From JAWKNZ01 sp041391425 (GTDB taxonomy: Bacteria > Bdellovibrionota_B > Oligoflexia > Oligoflexales > JAWKNZ01), in NCBI GenBank assembly GCA_041391425.1, contig JAWKNZ010000029.1, forward strand, positions 1 through 15,396: 15,396 nt of DNA, read 5' to 3'. Position 1 is the first letter of the stretch. Each line of letters starts with the position of its first letter. Shown here piece after piece: positions 6,235 through 14,798 of the stretch. Both the position numbers and the translations under genes were made by a program. Below the pieces are notes generated by a model. It ran no database searches. It saw only the letters and a program-made list of their open reading frames with translations, and was not told where the DNA came from.

Positions 6235-7773
6235 GTGCTAGCCATGATACAAAAAAGTAAGCTTCTTTTAATAACTTTGATTTCCCTAAATGCCTCACAA
6301 GCCATCGCAATCGCAGGCTCCCCAAAGAGAATCGTTCTAGCATGGGAAAACTCCCCCCGTTCGATCGATCCAAGGTACGCTGTTGATGCCGATAGCCAAT
6401 ACTTGGTAGATTTACTACACTGTTCTCTTATTGCTTTCGACAAAAACGGTTCAACAGTCCCTAGCTTGGCAAAAAAATGGGCTTGGACTGGTGGAACAAA
6501 TCTAGAAATTGAACTAAAACCAAAAGCAACATTTAGCGATGGAACTCCGGTAAAACCTGATGACGTAAAAGCTACCTACGAATATTTCCTAAAAGGAGAC
6601 TTAGCGACACCAAGCCCTCTAGCTGGTGCTTTTAAAAATGTGAAGTCTATTAGCACAAAAGAAAACAAAGTAGTTTTCACCCTTATCGAACCTGATGCAA
6701 CTTTTATTACAAACTTGATGATTGGCATCTTGCCTAAGAAGCTAGTTAAAAATGAAGTATTAAGTTTCAGCTCAAACATTACTGGCTGCGGACCTTTTAT
6801 CCTTGAATCGATGAATGTGAATGGCCTTTTGTTAAAGAAAAATCAAAAATATAACCTCGATTCACCTGCACACATAAACGAAGTTGAAATAAAAATTGTA
6901 AAAGATGAAACGACTCGATTCGCAAAGCTGCGTAAAGGCGAAGTCGATCTTATACAAAATATAGTCAGCCGAGACAAAATTGCAAAAATAAAAAACTATC
7001 CAAATCTAAGAATCCAACGTAAGCCGGGCCTTAAAACCACCTATTTAGGCTTTAACATTCAAGATAAATTCTTGAAAAATATCAAAGTTCGCCGTGCGAT
7101 TTCTATGGCAATCAATCGTGAAGCCATCATAAAATACCTACTCAACGGGCTGGCCATCCCGGCAACAACCATGCTCACGCCATCCGATCCATTTCTAAAC
7201 ACCAATGTAAAAACCGTTTCTTATGATACAAAAACAGCTAATAAACTTTTGGACGAAGCAGGCTTCAAGCTAAAAGCAGGGAAAAAACAGCGTTTTACGT
7301 TAACTTATAAAACAACACAAAACACCACCAGAGTTGGCATTGCAAAAGCTATAGCCTCAGATTTAGGAAAAATCGGCATCCACGTGATTGTCCAGCCTCT
7401 AGAGTGGGGACGATTTAAGGCAGATGTAGAGGCAGGCCATGTCCAACTTTGGAGCCTAGCTTGGGTAGGTTTCAAAGACCCAGATATTTATCGCTATGCC
7501 TTTGCAACTGAAAGCTTTGCGCCTAACGGAGGTAACCGTGGACGATATTCAAATCCGGCAGTAGATAAACTACTAAAAGCCGGTAAGCTTGCCACTGACT
7601 TTAAAGAAAGAAAAAAAACATATGATGAGATTCAATCTATCGTCGCCCAGGAGCTTCCTTATGTGTTTCTTTGGCACGAAGAAAACTTTGCCGTCATGAA
7701 TAACTCGATAAAAGGATTCGAAGTCTATGCCGACGGACGTTTTTCATCATTAAAGCAAATCAGTAAAAAATAA
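6235..7773 (+). CDS. Periplasmic peptide/nickel-type ABC importer binding protein (DppA/OppA family)
   Basis: This is an SBP_bac_5 solute-binding protein of about 512 residues, the normal length for DppA/OppA/NikA. From GTG 6235 it reads MLAMIQKSKLLLITLISLNA, a signal peptide ending near SQAIA. The mature part has the family pattern: SIDPRYAVDADSQYLVDLLH near the N-terminus, SLAKKW, LKPKATFSDGTPVKPDDVKA, GCGPFIL, LRKGEVDLIQNI, VRRAISMAINREAIIKYLLN, LLDEAGF and the C-terminal LPYVFLWHEENFAVM. It captures short peptides (or nickel chelates or opines; ligand not predictable) and passes them to the two permeases encoded 22 bp and about 980 bp downstream. No lipobox is seen, so it should be soluble in the periplasm. 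The 260-bp gap to the divergent pepP remnant must hold its promoter, but no site stands out. Confidence 0.95.
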   Translation: MLAMIQKSKLLLITLISLNASQAIAIAGSPKRIVLAWENSPRSIDPRYAVDADSQYLVDLLHCSLIAFDKNGSTVPSLAKKWAWTGGTNLEIELKPKATFSDGTPVKPDDVKATYEYFLKGDLATPSPLAGAFKNVKSISTKENKVVFTLIEPDATFITNLMIGILPKKLVKNEVLSFSSNITGCGPFILESMNVNGLLLKKNQKYNLDSPAHINEVEIKIVKDETTRFAKLRKGEVDLIQNIVSRDKIAKIKNYPNLRIQRKPGLKTTYLGFNIQDKFLKNIKVRRAISMAINREAIIKYLLNGLAIPATTMLTPSDPFLNTNVKTVSYDTKTANKLLDEAGFKLKAGKKQRFTLTYKTTQNTTRVGIAKAIASDLGKIGIHVIVQPLEWGRFKADVEAGHVQLWSLAWVGFKDPDIYRYAFATESFAPNGGNRGRYSNPAVDKLLKAGKLATDFKERKKTYDEIQSIVAQELPYVFLWHEENFAVMNNSIKGFEVYADGRFSSLKQISKK

Positions 7774-7795
7774 ATTAACGCACCGTGAAAGCACT

Positions 7796-8716
7796 ATGGG
7801 TATTTTTATCTTAAAAAGATTTCTAAGCCTGATCCCAGTCGGCTTTGGTGTCATAACTGTCGTAGCCCTTTTAATTCATACAGTCCCTGGTGACCCTGTA
7901 GACACCATTTTGGGAGATTATGCAACATTACAGGAAAAAGAAGAGCTTCGCAAAGGACTTGGCCTAGACAAGCCCATAGCCGAACAGCTTGTCGAATATT
8001 ATAAAAATATATCTAGTGGTGATCTAGGCAACTCTCTTATCTACAACCGCCCTGTTCTCGACCTCATTAAAGAGAGAATGCAAGCCACAGTTGAGCTTGC
8101 ACTTATTTCAATGATTGTAGCAATTCTCATGAGCATCCCTCTGGGTATATTAAGCGCATTACAACAAGGCAAACTTATAGATTTTGCTGCAATGGCTACA
8201 GCTTTATTTGGTGTAGCCATTCCAAATTTCTGGCTTGGTCCAATGCTTATCTTACTTTTTTCATTAGAGCTTGGCTGGCTCCCGGTTTCGGAACGAGGGA
8301 ACTGGCAAACATATATATTACCAGCTATCACCATGGGAACAGCGCTTGCAGCAATGCTAAGCCGCATGACCAGAAACTCCATGCTTGACAACATGCGAGA
8401 AGATTTCACTCGCACCGCACGCGCCAAAGGGGTGCCAGAACGAAGTGTAATAGGTAAGCACGTACTCAGGAATGCTTCCCTTCCATTAATTACAGTGGTG
8501 GGACTCCAATTTGGAGCTTTACTAACTGGTGCCGTCATAACTGAAAGAATCTTCGACTGGCCAGGCCTCGGCACATTAATTTTAGACGGCTTAGGCAATA
8601 GAGATTACCCCCTTGTGCAAGGATGTGTGCTGGTATTTTCTGCTAGTTACCTACTGGTCAATCTTGTTACCGATCTTTTGTACGCATTTACTGACCCTAG
8701 AATAGAAATGAAGTGA
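7796..8716 (+). CDS. dppB: ABC importer permease, DppB/OppB family
   Basis: A 306-residue inner-membrane permease of the peptide/nickel importer class. It begins with a first membrane helix (FILKRFLSLIPVGFGVITVV), then the family marks HTVPGDP (28-34), LGLDKP and GDLGNSL, followed by five more helices. The cytoplasmic EAA loop, where the ATPase docks, is ARAKGVPERSVIGKHVLRNA (208-227). The C-terminal part shows TGAVITERIFDWPGLG and ends VTDLLYAFTDPRIEMK, typical of DppB. It starts 22 bp after dppA with only a weak SD, so translation may depend on readthrough from dppA. It pairs with the downstream DppC-like protein. Substrate is unassigned. Confidence 0.95.
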   Translation: MGIFILKRFLSLIPVGFGVITVVALLIHTVPGDPVDTILGDYATLQEKEELRKGLGLDKPIAEQLVEYYKNISSGDLGNSLIYNRPVLDLIKERMQATVELALISMIVAILMSIPLGILSALQQGKLIDFAAMATALFGVAIPNFWLGPMLILLFSLELGWLPVSERGNWQTYILPAITMGTALAAMLSRMTRNSMLDNMREDFTRTARAKGVPERSVIGKHVLRNASLPLITVVGLQFGALLTGAVITERIFDWPGLGTLILDGLGNRDYPLVQGCVLVFSASYLLVNLVTDLLYAFTDPRIEMK

Positions 8717-8751
8717 AGTGAATAACTTCCTATTATTTAAGGAAAATATTA

Positions 8752-9600
8752 TTGAACCACTTTGGCAATGAAAAAATACTGAAAAAGACGCTGAGGTCTC
8801 CTCGAATAGCAATGGGGTTATTCATTGTCTTACTATTTAGTGTTGCTGCCATTTTTGCTGAGCAACTTGCCCCATACCCACCTGCACAGATGGATCTAAG
8901 TTTAAGAATAGCCCCACCAAATATCCAACACCTATTCGGCTGCGACTTAAATGGAGCCGACGTTTTAACATCAATTTTATACGGAGCAAGAACCTCCTTA
9001 TATATTTCATTTCTTACAGTTTTTCTATCAGTAACAGTTGGAATATTTGTCGGTCTAATCGCGGGTTATTTTAAAGGTGCCGTAGATACCATTTTTATGA
9101 GGCTAGTGGACATACTAATGGCCTTTCCTGGCATCTTACTAGCAATGTCTTTAGCAGCTCTCATGGGGCCTAATATTCACAATGTCATCTTAGCAATTGC
9201 TGCCACTGGATGGACAGGAACTGCCAGATTAGTAAGAGGGCAAGTGCTAAGCATATCACAAAGAGAGTTCGTAGTCGCATGCAAAGCTGTAGGGGCTGGA
9301 CATACGAGAACACTCATGCACCATATCTTACCAGCAACATGGTCACCAATTATCATACAGTCCACATTTTCTCTATCTGGCGTCATTTTAGTAGAAGCAA
9401 GCCTAAGCTTTCTAGGGCTAGGAGCTCAAGACGGCCCGCCTTCCTGGGGAGCACTGCTAAACGAAGGTAGGACTGTATTAACCGAAGCACCTCACCTTTC
9501 AATAATCCCTGGACTGTGTATTGCAATCCTAGTCCTTGCATTAAACTTTGTCGGAGATGCCCTACGCGACATTTTGGATCCAAAAGAAGAACGAAACTAG
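8752..9600 (+). CDS. dppC: ABC importer permease, DppC/OppC family
   Basis: A 282-residue second permease. It has the N-terminal OppC motif and helix (residues 13-37), then HLFGCDLNGADVLTSILYGA (60-79; the usual motif is GTDxxGRDVxSRxxYGARxSL, so Arg is replaced by Ala at the GADV site), MRLVDILMAFPGILLA, an EAA loop REFVVACKAVGAGHTRTLMH (171-190), and EASLSFLGLG with PPSWGALLNEGR. The ending VGDALRDILDPK is classic. The start is TTG at 8752 with AAGGA at 8739-8743, eight bases upstream. The 35-bp gap after dppB keeps it in the operon. The usual DppD and DppF ATPases do not follow; the next gene is convergent. Confidence 0.95.
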   Translation: MNHFGNEKILKKTLRSPRIAMGLFIVLLFSVAAIFAEQLAPYPPAQMDLSLRIAPPNIQHLFGCDLNGADVLTSILYGARTSLYISFLTVFLSVTVGIFVGLIAGYFKGAVDTIFMRLVDILMAFPGILLAMSLAALMGPNIHNVILAIAATGWTGTARLVRGQVLSISQREFVVACKAVGAGHTRTLMHHILPATWSPIIIQSTFSLSGVILVEASLSFLGLGAQDGPPSWGALLNEGRTVLTEAPHLSIIPGLCIAILVLALNFVGDALRDILDPKEERN

Positions 9601-9623
9601 AAAGACAAGTAAGAGAAACAAAG

Positions 9624-9699
9624 CAGCTTCAAGAGGCGACAAGAGAAATTAATACCTAAAAGTACATGAAAACTCTTGCTACCTCTCAAATAGAAGCTG
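9624..9699. repeat. Extended imperfect inverted repeat between dppC and the HU gene
   Basis: CAGCTTC (9624-9630), AAGAGG (9631-9636) and CAAGAG (9640-9645) pair with CTCTTG (9673-9678), CCTCT (9682-9686) and GAAGCTG (9693-9699) with small internal bulges. It lies between two convergent genes, so it may end or protect both transcripts. There is no T run after it on the plus strand, so it is not a textbook intrinsic terminator. Confidence 0.5.
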
Positions 9700-9734
9700 A
9701 TTACTCAAAAAACGAGCCATTTAGACAAATGCTT

Positions 9735-10241
9735 TTACTTAACCATTTCTTTTAAGCCTTTAAGGGCTCTCAATTTAACTACATTGCGAGCTGGCTTCGC
9801 TTTAAATACCATAGGCTCACCAGTGAAAGGATTTGTTCCTTTTCTAGACTTAGTGGCTGGCTTATGATGTCTAACAATTTTCATCAAGCCTGGTACGTTG
9901 AAGATACCTGGGCCCTTCTTACCAATATCCATGCTGATCAAATCAGAAAGATTTTCTAAAACAACACTGACTTCTTTCTTGGAAAGGCCCGCGCTTTCAG
10001 CCAATACGCCCATAATATCAGATTTAGTTCTAGGCTTCGCAGCAGGCTTAGTGATCGCACTAACTTTCTGCTGTACCATCTTTTTTACTGAGCTCTTAGG
10101 AGCTGCTTTTGCAGACGTTTTTTTTGTTACTTTCTTCGCTTTTTTCTTAGTAACCTTTTTCTTAGCCGTAGCCTTCTTAGTAGCCTTTTTCTTTGTCGCC
10201 TTTTTTGTTACTTTCTTCTTCGCTTTTTTCTTTGTAGCCAT
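9735..10241 (-). CDS. HU-family nucleoid protein with histone-H1-like Lys/Ala-rich N-terminal tail
   Basis: A 168-residue protein in two parts. Residues 1-55 are almost only Lys, Ala, Thr and Val in H1/PAKKA-like repeats (KKKAKKKVTKKATKKKATKK). After a linker, residues 72-168 form an HU/IHF fold: helices TKSDIMGVLAESAGLSKKEV and SVVLENLSDLI, then the beta-arm region with KSRKGTNPFTGEPMVFKAKP and ARNVVKLRALKGLKEMV. The NPFTGE-type motif and Pro-Ala-Arg of HU arms are intact. HU bends and compacts DNA; the basic tail should increase non-specific binding. HU plus Lys-rich tail proteins occur in several proteobacterial and other groups. GGAGG on the minus strand, seven bases before ATG 10241, supports the start. 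It is monocistronic and convergent with dppC. Confidence 0.93.
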   Translation of the reverse strand: MATKKKAKKKVTKKATKKKATKKATAKKKVTKKKAKKVTKKTSAKAAPKSSVKKMVQQKVSAITKPAAKPRTKSDIMGVLAESAGLSKKEVSVVLENLSDLISMDIGKKGPGIFNVPGLMKIVRHHKPATKSRKGTNPFTGEPMVFKAKPARNVVKLRALKGLKEMVK

Positions 10242-10647
10242 TAAACAGCCTCCATTGAACTAAAATCATGTTTAGCATTAACTAAATAGAACTGTAAGGA
10301 GAGTTTAACTAAAAATCAAGCCTTTAAATATAGGCTTAAATAGTTTTTTAAAAAAAATTTTTTTTTCAGATCAATTTCCGCCAATCCAAGAGTCAAAAAC
10401 TAACTAAATTTTTCAAAATAACGACTGGATTGAAACACCCTTGCAGGAAAGCAAAAAAATAGAAAACCCTTGAGCATCAAGCAAAACATTACGACATAAA
10501 CACTTCGTAAATAATTTAATGACGCTTAATATCTTAAAAGCAATTCACTATATAAAGCTCAGTATATCGAAACCATGCAAGAATCTAAAAATTTTTATAA
10601 AAAAACAAATTTAGTTTAGAAATACGATCGTAGAGATAAAACAACCA
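10242..10647. other. AT-rich intergenic region with A/T tracts upstream of the HU gene
   Basis: This 406-bp stretch holds no credible gene. It has a run of six T, eight A and nine T at about 10344-10366 (likely bent DNA) and the imperfect palindrome TTTAAATATAGGCTTAAA just beside it. On the minus strand, TTGATT, a 17-base spacer and TACAGT near 10281-10320 give a weak promoter candidate for the HU gene, with the A/T tract upstream acting as a possible UP-like element. The part near 10648 is simply the downstream flank of the large orphan gene; I see no clear terminator. Confidence 0.4.
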
Positions 10648-12435
10648 TTAACGGTTATCAGCGGTACCTGCCGAACTCCAACTGGAGGGGTTTTCAATCA
10701 TAAATTTAACCAAATGAGGTTTTAAATGTTCTTCGAACATTCCAGCCTGCATACGCCGTTTCACATCTAAGATAAGTTGCTGCTCATCTTGCTGAAGACT
10801 ATTGATGTACATCGATTTCAATTGGGCATAACGTTGAGGAAACTTCGAGCGCAGCTTTAAAAGCTCATCTGAAGCAATTTTTCGCATTTTTGATATTTTT
10901 TCTCCTGTCTTTACCGAGTCTTGCGGGTTATTAGCCCTTTCATCGGCTTTGCCTGGACGGGAAAAAACAAGCTGGGGCTTAGCATCCTTTAGTTCCATAG
11001 AACTTGCACTTAAAACCATCTTTTCCTTTTTAGCAAATTCTTGCATCCATGTGGAAAACTCCGCTGTGCTCGTCGTAAGTCGGTTCACAACTGTCGCAAA
11101 AGGCATATTAATTAACGCATCCAGATAGCTTGGGTGCTCTAATAGTTCAACGGCAAACTTCCTTAGCCTTTCAGAGATTGGCAATGAATTTCCCGGATGT
11201 GCTACCTTAGCCGCTTCACTTGCCAATAATTCGGAAGGAATATTGAGATAATTCCCAGGCAATTGCCGTAAACTCCACTCCAAAAATAACTGAACTTTAC
11301 TTAATACGCCATTGCCATCAAGCAACACTGGTGAAAATATCGGCTCCTCTTTCATACTATTAAACGCAGATTCAAGCTCGGGAACAAACTCGCCCACAAA
11401 TGCAGTCGCTTTAGAGAGAGCAACGCCTGGTAAAAGACAAGCAAAGTTATGATTTCTATCACGAAGCTGCCGGAAAGTGAAAAAATCAGAAACCTGCTGT
11501 CTATACAGCCACGAGTCATCATCTAGTAACCGCTCTCTTGCAATTTTCCAACTAACCTGAAACCCATTAAAAGGTTCTTGGGTAGTATGCTGATCAAACA
11601 CCATACACCCCCCCGCATAGCTACCAGCTAAAAAACCATGATCTACCAATTTTCGGCCTAATTTTTCCATAACCTTTAACATCCGAGCTAACTTGGAAAC
11701 TCCAGATCTATGTCCCGGAACTTTTAAACCTCTAAACAGTTTTTCTAAACTCGTCTCAAATATACCTTCTAAATTAAGCCAGCGATTAGACCACTGCATT
11801 TCTTTTTCCAACTGCAGCAATATCGCTTGCTCACTTCCATGCAAATCTAGCCAAATAGATTTCCAAAGGGATAACGGGGTCTGACAATAAAAATCTAGCG
11901 CTGAGAAACTAGTACGTTCACTTAGTAATGTTTGATATAGAGAGCGATACAAGTCTTTATAACCAAGTAAGAGTTCGGCACCTTCTTGCGACATCTGTAA
12001 ACTCAATTGCGCAATTCCAGACTCTTCAATATGCCAGACTTCATCAGTAAAGATGCGTTCAGAATAAATCTTCCCGCCCTCCTTTCCTCGCGCCTGCAGT
12101 CTAAGACCGCCTAAATTTACAATCGTCCTTTCGTAAACTGAATGGCGTTGTTGCTGATCTTCACTAGTTTGTGGTAAAAGTTCATTTAAATTCAACTCCA
12201 ATGTTAAGCCAGGAGAAGATAGTATTTGCTTCTGCAAAATAGGCATAAGCTCAGCTAAGAGGTTGATTTCCGCAAGCCCCATTCCCGAAAAAAGCCCCTT
12301 ATTCAAAATAGTATGTAAGGGCTTGGCTGTTACACTTCTCCCGGCACGTACCACAGACTCATACTCGGCGACCCACCAATTTGGTAGGAAAATGCGTGTG
12401 TCCAATCCTATATTATGTCTTCTTTCTGTTTCCAT
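10648..12435 (-). CDS. Large cytoplasmic protein of unknown family (595 residues)
   Basis: I do not recognise this protein. It has no signal peptide or membrane helix and is predicted mostly helical. Segments that may help a search: FLPNWWVAEYESVVRAGRSV (16-35), LHTILNKGLFSGMGLAEINL (40-59), a basic helix pair VSKLARMLKVMEKLGRKLVD (246-265) that could be a helix-turn-helix, NGFQVSWKIARERLLDDDSW (290-309), RQLRDRNHNFACLLPG, and a highly charged Lys/Gln-rich helical C-terminus (about 475-585). A gap near 93-98 is Gln/Asp-rich. ATG 12435 has only weak SD-like AAAAG before it. It lies 142 bp after the lipoprotein gene on the same strand and could be co-transcribed with it. Codon and base use match the neighbours, so nothing points to recent transfer. 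Confidence 0.8.
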   Translation of the reverse strand: METERRHNIGLDTRIFLPNWWVAEYESVVRAGRSVTAKPLHTILNKGLFSGMGLAEINLLAELMPILQKQILSSPGLTLELNLNELLPQTSEDQQQRHSVYERTIVNLGGLRLQARGKEGGKIYSERIFTDEVWHIEESGIAQLSLQMSQEGAELLLGYKDLYRSLYQTLLSERTSFSALDFYCQTPLSLWKSIWLDLHGSEQAILLQLEKEMQWSNRWLNLEGIFETSLEKLFRGLKVPGHRSGVSKLARMLKVMEKLGRKLVDHGFLAGSYAGGCMVFDQHTTQEPFNGFQVSWKIARERLLDDDSWLYRQQVSDFFTFRQLRDRNHNFACLLPGVALSKATAFVGEFVPELESAFNSMKEEPIFSPVLLDGNGVLSKVQLFLEWSLRQLPGNYLNIPSELLASEAAKVAHPGNSLPISERLRKFAVELLEHPSYLDALINMPFATVVNRLTTSTAEFSTWMQEFAKKEKMVLSASSMELKDAKPQLVFSRPGKADERANNPQDSVKTGEKISKMRKIASDELLKLRSKFPQRYAQLKSMYINSLQQDEQQLILDVKRRMQAGMFEEHLKPHLVKFMIENPSSWSSAGTADNR

Positions 12436-12577
12436 CTTTTGCGAGAAGCCTAATTAAAAGTCTTTTATCAGCCAAATAGATAAATAGCTGTGTCTTGGAG
12501 GCCATCATTATTTCAGAATACAGGATCCACATTGCAGATATATAACTCAACTACTTTTGCTATACATCTTAGCTTAA

Positions 12578-13276
12578 TTAATGTGTCAAAAGTAACTCAT
12601 ACCCCTGTAAAATCTTTCCAAGTGCCGCTAATTTATCTAGTTTAGATTTTAAGAGCGATCCTTTCACAACTGAAAAAGCCTCTTGAATTTTACCTTTTGG
12701 AATTAAAACCTGTACATAAATATTGTAAAATTCAGAAATGGGCAGCAAAACACCACTTCTACTCTCTACCCTGAGTTTCTCATAGTAAATATCCGCAATA
12801 TAACTTGAAGTAATAAAGTCTTTCTGCATCACTATTTCTGCTACAAATTTTTCTAATTTAGTTCTATCAATTTCTTTAGTCATAATATTTTCAGCTGCAG
12901 GCAACTCAAAAACATAGTTTGTAAAATATCTGACAAGGTGTTGACGAGCGTGACTTATAGCAGCCTTTTCAGCCTGCTTCACCCCAAGTAATATATCAGA
13001 CACCTGTTTTTTTACCTCTACATAGCGATACCAAGCACCTTTCTCTACAGACCAGTCATCTAATTCTACGCCAATCCACTGCGGACGCGCCTGTTTACTC
13101 ATTTCAATCACCGTCCCTCGATCAGAATAAAGCTGACCACTGGTACAAGCGCTGAAAAGAAAAAAGAGCATTATTCGAAAATAATTATGTGAAACTGTCC
13201 GCAAACACAATAACAAACGATACCTAGAAGGCAGACAAACGTTGAAGTATTCCATGAAGTCTATCAATCCTGACAT
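12578..13276 (-). CDS. Putative lipoprotein of unknown function
   Basis: The longest frame is 232 residues. A lipobox-like LFFLFSAC puts the lipidated Cys at residue 44. That is too far from ATG 13276 for a normal signal peptide, so the true start is probably later: TTG at 13204-13202 would give MRTVSHNYFRIMLFFLFSAC, which looks right, though no clear SD is seen. The mature part is about 190 residues, with ARPQWIGVELDDWSVEKGAW, an aromatic YRYVEVKK and KQAEKAAISHARQHLVRYF. The P-x-W-I opening and the helical Ala-rich stretch weakly recall LPP20/LpoB-like periplasmic lipoproteins; I would not assign that family. Length, lipobox and position between other envelope genes suggest an envelope role. 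Confidence 0.65.
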   Translation of the reverse strand: MSGLIDFMEYFNVCLPSRYRLLLCLRTVSHNYFRIMLFFLFSACTSGQLYSDRGTVIEMSKQARPQWIGVELDDWSVEKGAWYRYVEVKKQVSDILLGVKQAEKAAISHARQHLVRYFTNYVFELPAAENIMTKEIDRTKLEKFVAEIVMQKDFITSSYIADIYYEKLRVESRSGVLLPISEFYNIYVQVLIPKGKIQEAFSVVKGSLLKSKLDKLAALGKILQGYELLLTH

Positions 13277-13435
13277 TAGTTTTTACAATGAAAAGATCAA
13301 AATATCAGCTATGGTATAACACGCGACAAAGCCTTTCGCTTATAAATTATCCAATTTTTGGTCTTTTTTCACGAATAGAACGTTAACCAGCTGAATAAAC
13401 GATGTATTTCAAAAATTAAGTACAGCACCATCTCA

Positions 13436-13458
13436 TTTAGCCTAGTATTTAGGCTAAA
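13436..13458. repeat. Perfect 9-bp hairpin between the small charged protein and the lipoprotein gene
   Basis: TTTAGCCTA, loop GTATT, TAGGCTAAA. It lies about 47 bp downstream of the small minus-strand gene at 13505. No T run follows on the minus strand, so it is not a clear terminator; an operator or mRNA-end stem is equally likely. Confidence 0.4.
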
Positions 13459-13504
13459 AATCAATTTGCAAAGGATTAAAAATAGTTGGCTAAACTTCGG
13501 TGGA

Positions 13505-13711
13505 CTATTTTTTCTGCTTTTTCGCCTCGTCTTTCTTCTTACGCTCTAACGACTCAGCTATAGATTCACTCCCTAGTGCTTTTAACATCCTAATTTTATC
13601 TAAAATTCTATGTTTCAAGCCTGGATGGTCTTCGATAATCATCTTCAACACTTCTAACTCGTGAAAAGAATTACGATCCATCAAACGAGATTTTTTCTTA
13701 TTAGGCTCCAT
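13505..13711 (-). CDS. Small charged protein of unknown function (68 residues)
   Basis: Read from ATG 13711, the product begins MEPNKKKSRLMDRNSFHELE and ends in a very basic KKDEAKKQKK. GAGG at 13720-13723 (minus strand) lies nine bases before this ATG. The longest frame starts at TTG 13732 (MKTRVEKMEP), which has no SD, so the shorter start is preferred. The middle (LEVLKMIIEDHPGLKHRILD) is predicted helical and amphipathic. It has no signal peptide or Cys. It could be a small nucleic-acid or ribosome-associated protein, but this rests only on charge. It lies between the putative lipoprotein and the outer-membrane protein genes, with more than 150 bp on each side, so it may have its own promoter. 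Family unknown. Confidence 0.6.
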   Translation of the reverse strand: MEPNKKKSRLMDRNSFHELEVLKMIIEDHPGLKHRILDKIRMLKALGSESIAESLERKKKDEAKKQKK

Positions 13712-13748
13712 TTTCTCCACCCTCGTTTTCAAATATACTAAGCAGAAG

Positions 13749-13775
13749 TCTAATGCTCACTGTACATGCATTAGA
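13749..13775. repeat. 8-bp inverted repeat upstream of the small gene
   Basis: TCTAATGC (13749-13756) and GCATTAGA (13768-13775) with an 11-base loop that contains TGTACA. It lies about 40 bp upstream of the small charged protein's start and about 115 bp downstream of the OMP gene. It may be an operator or the end stem of the OMP mRNA. Confidence 0.35.
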
Positions 13776-13889
13776 TTCGCCGAGTCTTAGAACATTTCAA
13801 GCTATAATGGCTTTCGAGTAACTTAAGACACCCATAACCTATATTTCGGATGTAATTATGAATATTATTAGCCGACAAAGAGGTTTCAC

Positions 13890-14690
13890 CTATAAAAGAT
13901 GATAGACGATTCCAAGAGAGGCGAGACTATCAGATTTTGAGATGCTCACATCAACAGGTAATCCATCAACATCTCTAGGCTTTTCGTAGAAACTTCGACG
14001 ATTATGAACCTCAGCCCGTAAAGCCCAGTTCAAGTTAAAAAAGAAATCAAAAGCGGCCATAAAGTCAATGGTCGTCATAGTCAAACCCACCTCGGAGTCC
14101 GAGATAATATGGGTATTATCTGGGTCTGATACATCCCTTTCTTTAAAATGCTCCAACCTCTCTAAATAAAAGTCAACACCTAACAAAGCACGTAAGCCTG
14201 GAGTAAAGTTTATGGCTAAACCCGCCAAAAGCCCAGGATAATGAAGTGCCGGTGATGGGACAAATGCCTTTGTCTTATCGGCAATCTCAGAAAAATAACC
14301 AAAAGATGTGCCCAAAAAATAGCCGAATTTTTTATAAATCTGCACATGGTAGCTATAACGCAGCTTTCCTATAACCCCTATAGAACGATAAGATCCACTA
14401 GCGACTCCCCCAAAGTGGCCAACTCGCCAATCTCCTCTTCCTCCTCCAGAAAAAAGAGAAAAATGGTGATTTTGGCGAAAATCCCTCACATAACGCTTCC
14501 AGATATGAATACTGTTTGCATCAAAAGGCAGAGATAGCTCATCACCAATAGAAATAAAGCCATTCCCCCTTTCCTTAATTAACTCTCCTGGAGCTTCTCC
14601 TCCAGACACATTTGGCTCAGAATTCTGCGAAAATCCAACTTCCGAAACCACGAAGTGCATTAAACATAAAATAAAAAAACGAGCTAACAT
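13890..14690 (-). CDS. Putative outer-membrane beta-barrel protein
   Basis: A 266-residue protein. The N-terminus MLARFFILCLMHFVVSEVGFSQ is a signal peptide, with cleavage near GFSQ. The rest alternates short hydrophobic/aromatic strands with polar loops: HHFSLFSGGG, GVIGKLRYSYHVQIYKKFGY, FLGTSFGYF, LLAGLAINFTPGLRALLGVD, FYLERLE, IDFMAAFDFFFNLNWALRAE and a final strand LASLGIVYHLL. This is the pattern of small beta-barrel outer-membrane proteins (8-12 strands). The last residue is Leu, not the usual Phe/Trp, so the BamA recognition signal is weak. A weak SD (AAGG, nine bases from ATG 14690) is present. It diverges from ftsY across 253 bp with several palindromes. Transport or adhesion role cannot be read from sequence. 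Confidence 0.65.
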   Translation of the reverse strand: MLARFFILCLMHFVVSEVGFSQNSEPNVSGGEAPGELIKERGNGFISIGDELSLPFDANSIHIWKRYVRDFRQNHHFSLFSGGGRGDWRVGHFGGVASGSYRSIGVIGKLRYSYHVQIYKKFGYFLGTSFGYFSEIADKTKAFVPSPALHYPGLLAGLAINFTPGLRALLGVDFYLERLEHFKERDVSDPDNTHIISDSEVGLTMTTIDFMAAFDFFFNLNWALRAEVHNRRSFYEKPRDVDGLPVDVSISKSDSLASLGIVYHLL

Positions 14691-14737
14691 TAAAATTTAC
14701 CTTGAGCATATAGTTATTAAATTGTTAATCAATAGTC

Positions 14738-14798
14738 AGGTGATAGCTTTCACCTCTTTAAATCTTAATGCTGTCAAGCTTAAGAAACAAGGCTTGAC
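14738..14798. repeat. Two palindromes between the OMP gene and ftsY
   Basis: AGGTGA-TAGCTT-TCACCT (14738-14755) and GTCAAGC (14773-14779) with GCTTGAC (14792-14798). The second overlaps the candidate ftsY -35. They lie in the divergent promoter region and are good operator candidates, though no regulator can be named. Confidence 0.45.

Noticed and set aside
8041..8598. Minus-strand 185-codon frame inside dppB
   Set aside because: It mirrors a strongly conserved permease gene, and the product resembles no family.
9898..10263. Plus-strand Phe-rich frame opposite the HU gene
   Set aside because: It is the complement of Lys codon repeats; the Phe-rich product is an artefact of the Lys-rich tail.
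13436..13458. Intrinsic terminator
   Set aside because: Perfect stem but no T run on the strand of the nearby genes.
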